A model generated the notes under the pieces. That model did not search any database. It had not been told where the DNA came from and saw nothing but the letters and a program-made list of their open reading frames with translations. From Telopea speciosissima (taxonomy: Eukaryota; Streptophyta; Magnoliopsida; Proteales; Proteaceae), in NCBI RefSeq assembly GCF_018873765.1, contig NC_057922.1, forward strand, positions 12,723,563 to 12,787,562: a stretch of DNA of 64,000 nucleotides, in the 5' to 3' direction. This document shows, in pieces, positions 58,101-64,000 of the stretch (within the stretch, counting starts at the first letter, position 1; every line of letters starts with the position of its first letter). Both the position numbers and the translations under genes were made by a program.

Positions 58101-61100
58101 ATATCAGCCCTCCATATGGTCTGGTCAAAATCAAAATTCTACTAAATTGACTACAACCAATTTTTTTAAAATACAAATATTTTTTAATGTACTAATAAAA
58201 TGCATTTTATCACACTACATGTTCAAAATTAGGAAAAAGATGTCCAAATGCATGGCAAACAGAAGGGCCTACAATAGTGTATCACATTTTCTGCCACGTG
58301 GACTCATCATTTGGTCATTTACCCATAAGAGTCATGAGAAATGCCCCAAATAGGCCACATGTCAAATTTGGTGGCTCATCATGTATCGGGTTATATCCCT
58401 TGTCATTTCAATGGCACTTGTTCTAAAAGAGTTTACTATTGCAAACAATTTTGAAAGCATTATTCTAACACATGGCAATGTCAGATTGGGTTGACAATCA
58501 ACCCACGATTAGATGATTACATGGACAACATGTCCACAAAGTTTGGAGGCCAACAAACACTCTCATGATGCAGAAAAACAAAAAAAAACAAAAAAAATTC
58601 CATATCACATCCTACAACATGTAAGAGCATGATCCAACTTCCTAATTTTTTTTGCCACATGGCAGTGTTTGTTGGCCTCCAAATTTTGTGAATATGTTGT
58701 CCACATCATCATCTAATCATGGGTTAATTTTCAATCCAATCTGACATTTCCACATGTCAAAATAAAGCTTTGAAAATTGTTCAATTCAATCAACTCCTAT
58801 TTGAAAAATAAAAGTGCAAAAAATTGAAAAACAAGTGGTGAACCCCATATATGGTGGGTCAAACTGTTGACTTACGCCACATAGTTGACATGTGGCTTAT
58901 ACAAGGATTCTCAATCTATCCGATGTTAGAAGCAAAAAATGAGCCAAGCAATTGAAGTTTTGTAACAGCCAGGATCATGTCTCCCCTCCCCCTCCCCCCT
59001 TTTTATAAGTTTAAAATATATGAAATATACAATGAGGGAAGCAGGGGCATATGTCTGACTTTCAAAACAGTGTAGTCCTTACTTGTTATGGTCTACTCTC
59101 GCACTATATATCCCAATGTGGGTTTGTTAAAAATGGCGGATGGGGAATGGCAAGAACCTCACCTCCTTCCCCCTACAAGGCCCATGGTGAATGGGTGATT
59201 CTTCCCCTAACAAAGGAAAAGTTAAAATAACTGTGACAGACCGCCCTTGTCACTTACCTTCTTTCATCACCTATAAGGGGCATAATAAATGGTAATTACA
59301 AAATTCATCAAGATCAATCATCTTCTTAAACTTAACATGGTAGTAGCCTAATTGAGCCACATGGAAGTGTCCTCTAACCAATTCAAATTATTAGATAGAT
59401 AGGATATCCTATGGATTAATTGTAAGCAATTTTTTATTTATATCAATTATATGACCAACTATGTATTAGACTTTTCGGCTTTTCGCCTTGTATTTTCAAT
59501 TGTGAAATTGATTTTCAAAAATTTAAACTTCTAAATGATTTCTCTTGCTACATTGTGGATGTATATTTCTATGAAATTTGAACACATGAACAAATAAGAG
59601 TGGGACCTATTTGTGCACCAATTCTAAGTTCCAGTTTAACTAGCACATGATAGATGACTATTCATCCTACCAACCATGTAGAACTTGCAACTCTACGAAC
59701 GTTGAGTTATTTATTATGACAATGAGATAACTTTTGTTGTTTTGTCGATGGTGGAATGTTTTGTTATTATTCAAATGAACACAAACATGGTTGGACCATT
59801 GTTCACATTGCATTAGTCGATTAATTTGTCAGCAAAGACCCATCTAGAGCTAAATCCAACAAAATAATTATCATGCATTCGGCGATTTTAAGTTCCTACT
59901 TTATTGTGGGACTCCCTCGTGCATAGTGATGGGGACCCATTGTGTAGCACTTGAGTTATGGGAGCGATATCAAGTATAAAGAAATTGGATAACTACCATA
60001 GGTAAATGCATTAGTACTTGAGTTAGAGGGACTTCAATGTATCCATTCGTCTTCCCCCTCCACCTCCCCCATAAAATAAATATCCTGACTTCGACCCTAA
60101 CACTAATGCAGACAAAGTGTCCACAAAATTTCTGCCACCAAGCTGCAACATGGCAGATACTTAGGGCCATGTAGACAAGCTTATCTTGGCAGGTCATGAA
60201 AGGAAAAACAGTCCTTTATTGTACTACCATAGCTTATCCTTAGAGACTCTCAAGAAATTTGTTAAAGAAAGACCCTCCAACTATTAAACCATGTATGAGC
60301 ATTTTAACACTCTATGCATGCATATATGCATATAAAACTATTAACATTGCATATATGTTAATGTGTTATTATATGTACAAGTTACTACAAGCAAAAAAAA
60401 TTTTTAAAAAAAAAGGCGTACCCAGTGCACAAGGCTCCCGCCACTGCGGGGTCCGGGGAACTACAAGCAAAAATCAACTAAGATAAAATTCTCAAGATTC
60501 ACAAGATAGAAATAAACTAAATTCCAAGCATGTTTTCTAGATAGCCCTTTGGAATAATCATCCAACTGTATTAGGCTGGTAAACATATCTATGCATCCTT
60601 CCCCAAGGGGAAAAAATAAATAAACAATTAACATAATAACTTCTTCGTATTTTATAAAAAAAATATATAGAAAGCTTAGGAGATTGACTATGAGAGCATA
60701 TCCAGAAACAACTTGCCCTCCACCTTCTATCCATCAATTGACTTCACCTTAATGCAATTGATAAGGTATTGGGGAGTCTAGCTGATCAACATTCAACATC
60801 TAGGAATGCTTTAACCACATTCATCCAAAACCATATTCATTGCCCACTGAGGCTCCTGATAAAATACCAATGACTGTTCTGCCACATATACGCATCCTCC
60901 AACTCCTCTCCCCCCCCCCCCCCCAACCCAACCACAGAAAAATAAAAGAGAAGTAATAATGGCACATACTGCATATATCTGTCACTCAAACATATTAGAA
61001 TGTCTCCCAAATACACCCAACATGGACAAAACATCCTCCACTGCATCAATGTGCTCACTCAAATGAGCAAGATGCCATATAAGGTTTCAAAATCCATATG

Positions 61101-63929
61101 GTGGTCATAATGATATCATTAAATCCACAACCAACTTGACAGTCCCATAGCAAAATTTAAGGGTTACGAACAATATTTAGTCTGTGAAGTTCCCTTTCCC
61201 CAACCATCGCAGTGAAAGTATTTACGGAGGCAAAAACCATGATGTCCAATAAAGAGATTTGAAGGTTAGCTAATAAAACAAATTGCACGAGGTGGTCAAA
61301 AGAGCTACAAGGCACGACTGCAGCAGAATAGGATCTGATTTCATAGGATACCCCGCCCACAGATAGAGTTAATGCCTACCAAAGAAAAGACGAGTGAAAC
61401 CAACTGACAATCAAAATGAGAAACAAGACAACTATTGTCAACAGACTCACCACAGACAAGAAACAGAGACTGGTAACATAATAATCTGCTCAGCCCTTCA
61501 AAAGGATGAAAGGAAGCAGATAGAATCTAACAGTACAAATACACATAAAATTGGACTGATTAAATGGTCAATTCTTCTTAGGAGAGAAATTAATCAAATC
61601 AGGCTAAAAGAGTTCCAGACAACAAAAATCAAAAGCACTCAAACTTACACACTACTAGAATTAAATACACCTCAACCATGGATTCAGGAATCGGGATTGG
61701 ATTAGGTGAATTGCCCGATTTGAATCGTAATCAGCATCACCCGATCCTGATTCCTAGCAATTCTTCATTGCCTCTTTTGGATTGGCCAACTGATTAAATC
61801 TTCCTCTTCTGGCCGGAAAGAGTGATAGGTGGAGAGAGAGGAACAGGAGAGAGATTCACACCTGTTGGATCGAGCCATTCCGGCAACCCACCACCACTTG
61901 AAGAAAGCACGAATTGCATCCCATTAAGCTCTGCAATCCGATGGAGCTGTGACAAAGGGCAGGCTAGAACAGTTGCAGAGGGAGAACGAACAGTCTTCTG
62001 AAGACAAGAAGGCTCTACAAGTTATCTCGACACGGGCGAACATGCGGTTGGGCTGGAGACACAGGTCTCTCACCTCCAGCACGATCTCATCTCCTTGATG
62101 AATGATGACATAGCGATGAGAGGGCAGAACTGCAGAGAGGGGTGCACAGGGTACAACGGCTGATGGATGAGTGCCAGTGGATCACAGATGATGCAGTGGC
62201 AGAGGGGGTCGTGGGGATGGCACATCAGCTGAGCAGATACTGGCAGGGGAACCAGATCTGTGCAATCTGGCAGCGCAGGTATCTCTTTGAAACAGAAACC
62301 AATAGCAGCAGAGGAGCTCACGAGAGATAGGGGGTTGCAGGAGATGAGGGAGGAAACTCTGGGAACTACAGGAGAAGCAGACACTAGGAAGGAAGGGGAG
62401 GGAGGGAGAGAGAGAACAGGGAAGTTGCAAAGAACAGAGGGGATGGAGGAACTAAGGAAGTAGAAGACATTTTTTAGCCGATCCATCCTCAATTGGAAGA
62501 AACTGAACAATTCCAGTCTATTTCATTCCCAATTCCAAACACTGTAACCTTGACCTCAATCTTTTCATGAACTCAAAAGATACTAGCAAATAGTTAACCA
62601 TACACTAGCATTTTTGGTCATTTCAGTCTTCAATAGAACATCCCAACAGCACCATTCAGTACAGCAGACATCTGGACCAAAAGCAGAAGTTCCCAGGCTA
62701 GACAGTTGAATGGTTTAGGATGAATGGGCAACCCGACTTTTCAAACATCATTTTGGTTCAAGATACCACTGAATGGCAGATCAACCCAATAGTAACAACA
62801 AATACCAGGGAACCCAACCTTGCCGGTTCCAAGAAAGAAAAATCTACTGAACCTTGGACAGAATTATCTCACTAGGTAGACGATTGCGTTGGGGGGAGAG
62901 GGGGTGGATCTGATATTTTGTCTACCAGATGAGCATCAGCATATGTTTCAATGAATGGCCATAAATTATGATCTTTCAAGAAAAAACTATCTGGTCCAGT
63001 CTATAGTCGTGGATAGGTGTTCCTACTGCAAGAAAATGTGAAGAGAAGAAAACACAAGACCACTTCAAAGGCCCTCCACTACGTTCCCTAAACAAAGTTA
63101 TAGCAGCTACAAAAACGGTTAATAGCCCAAAGGAGCAATTCACTATGCCAGGCCGGAAATTTTGTATTTTGAAACTTTTTTTTGCTAAAAGTTTACAAAA
63201 TAAAAAAGGAAAATGGATAGAAAACGACAAGTTATTGCTTAATGTAATTCCAATCGCCCATTCACTTCAAAGAATAGTAAACCCCGCAAATCTTACAACC
63301 AAATCCGTCATGAAAGTTTAAAGGAAAAAAAAAAGCAAGCAATTTCGAGAGACTGCAATTCAACCTGGGAACAGGAAATCAGATCCGAAACTAAAACCAA
63401 CCATTCAAAAGCATTATTGAGGACAAAATTTGCAGTGAATCAAACTCACCATTCCCCTGCTTTCATAATAATCATTCAACGCCCACTGATACCTCGAATG
63501 ATTCAATCCAAACCAATCGGCCAAATGCTCATCCAAGCTCGAATGCGCTGCAACAAAACCCAAAACCCTCAAAAAAAAAAAAGTTACAAATGGTAAAGAT
63601 CCAAGTCATACAACAAGAAGTAAACCCTACAAAAACGCCAAAAAGATACCCTTCTGAACTTTAGCAACAGCATTCCAGAAGATCCCAAACACAGACGAAT
63701 TAGACGATGCAGGCTTCTCGAACTGCTGCGGGGGAGGCTGAACAGGAGGAGGAGCAACAACCTTCTTCGGAGACTCAATCTTCAGTGAAGACTCCGACTT
63801 TGGCGTTACCGAAGCAGCTCTTTCAGTAACTTTCGGTCCTTTCGGAGTCGCAGGAGGAGTTATGAACACTGTGTATCTCCCAGCTTTACCGATCACCGGA
63901 AGTGGAGTAGATTCTTTGGTGATTGCCAT
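55113..63929 (-). CDS. Small plant-specific protein of unknown function (MAITKES...)
   Basis: Three exons: 63929-63650, 63547-63450 and 55169-55113, joined in phase, 144 residues. The N-terminal half is Pro/Ser/Lys-rich and probably disordered (ITPPATPKGPK, VAPPPVQPPPQQFEKP). The conserved core is FGIFWNAVAKVQKAHSSLDE then HLADWFGLNHSRYQWALNDY and YESRGM. The last exon encodes GKEDAKPKDLASKGQTV. I recall similar small proteins in other flowering plants without a known role; I do not assign one. The last acceptor is a tandem CAGCAG (55172-55167), so one Gln may be in or out. The 8.3-kb second intron is filled with repeats and would make the last exon easy to miss; its assignment rests on phase, strand and the expected Gly/Lys-rich end. 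Confidence 0.72.
55170..57860. other. Intron of the small - strand gene, first part
   Basis: AT-rich intron DNA with a run of 13 C at 56045-56057. No recognisable gene or element. Confidence 0.45.
57860..59630. repeat. Nested inverted-repeat structure (foldback element)
   Basis: Inner arms: 58440-58570 (CAATGTCAGATTGGGTTGAC, TTTGGAGGCCAACAAACACT) match 58660-58790 in reverse complement. Outer arms: GGTGCACAAGTAGGCCCCAC at about 57869 matches the reverse complement of GGGACCTATTTGTGCACCAA at about 59604. A related piece with GCACAAGTAGGCCC is at about 5810. No coding capacity. Probably a foldback or Mutator-type non-autonomous element with a smaller foldback at its centre. Confidence 0.6.
60398..60459 (-). 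mobile_element. Truncated tRNA-type SINE with 14-bp target duplication
   Basis: The + strand reads A-rich, then GGCGTACCCAGTGCACAAGG, CTCCCGCCACTGCGGGG and TCCGGGG, the reverse complement of the 3' part of a common plant SINE. Direct repeats ACTACAAGCAAAAA at 60384-60397 and 60460-60473 flank it. The tRNA-like 5' part is missing. It is less diverged than the copy at 17860-17990. Confidence 0.85.
60474..63449. other. Intron of the small - strand gene, last part
   Basis: A run of 15 C at 60910-60924. About 61950-62460 is GC-richer and coding-like on the + strand in several frames (LERLQREKEQ-like and VGLETQVSHLQHDLISLMND), reminiscent of a coiled-coil protein fragment, but I cannot assign a family. 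Nothing else recognised. Confidence 0.35.
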
Positions 63930-64000
63930 TATCGAAGCTAATCAGAATTTTGGAACCAAATGTAGGAATGCACAGTAAGAAACCAACCACAAAACCAATT
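63930..64000 (-). other. Start of the leader of the small - strand gene
   Basis: The last 71 bases lie upstream of the start codon at 63929; the leader and promoter are cut by the window edge. Confidence 0.5.

Overview
This is a nuclear segment from a flowering plant. The genes are sparse and rich in introns. They encode plant-specific families (RLCK-VI and LRK10L-type kinases, a DUF1644 protein, a CML45/46-type calmodulin-like protein). The intervening DNA is AT-rich and full of SINEs, LINEs, MITEs, hAT and Mutator-type elements. Gene content and repeats fit a dicot, basal eudicot or magnoliid; the species cannot be named from sequence alone. All splice sites below were read by eye from GT/AG signals, phase and family homology.

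Genes in order: (1) a receptor-like cytoplasmic kinase of the RBK/RLCK-VI type, + strand, 7 exons, 1364-3973. (2) RPA2, the 32-kDa subunit of replication protein A, - strand, 9262-16245, with two E2F sites in its promoter; one middle exon could not be placed. (3) A DUF1644 zinc-finger-like protein, - strand, 26642-27523, with an intron in its 5' leader. (4) A REI1/REIL-type 60S ribosome maturation factor, - strand, 5 exons, 33985-40838, with a 5.1-kb first intron. (5) A CML45/46-like EF-hand protein, - strand, single exon, 42806-43438. (6) An LRK10L-type non-RD kinase without an ectodomain, + strand, 52626-53992. (7) A small plant protein of unknown function, - strand, 55113-63929, with an 8.3-kb intron.

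Mobile DNA fills most of the rest. The best supported pieces are a 999-bp hAT element with an 8-bp target duplication (21363-22361), an RTE-type LINE remnant (23697-25266), an L1-type LINE tail (6640-6839), tRNA- and Au-type SINE pieces with target duplications (11007-11097, 60398-60459), and a hAT MITE caught in a 293-bp tandem duplication (44055-44681).

The most interesting structure lies in intron 1 of the REI1-like gene. A Mutator-type element with long terminal inverted repeats and a perfect 9-bp target duplication (35721-37449) carries the first exon of a very-long-chain 3-oxoacyl-CoA reductase gene (KCR1-like). About 0.6 kb away a second inverted-repeat element (about 38068-39335) carries a piece of a DUF789 gene with its splice acceptor. 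This is a side-by-side pair of gene-capturing (Pack-MULE-like) transposons inside one intron. Another unusual trait is the number of C/G homopolymers of 13 bases or more (nine in 64 kb). I see no CRISPR array, operon, rRNA gene or convincing tRNA gene.
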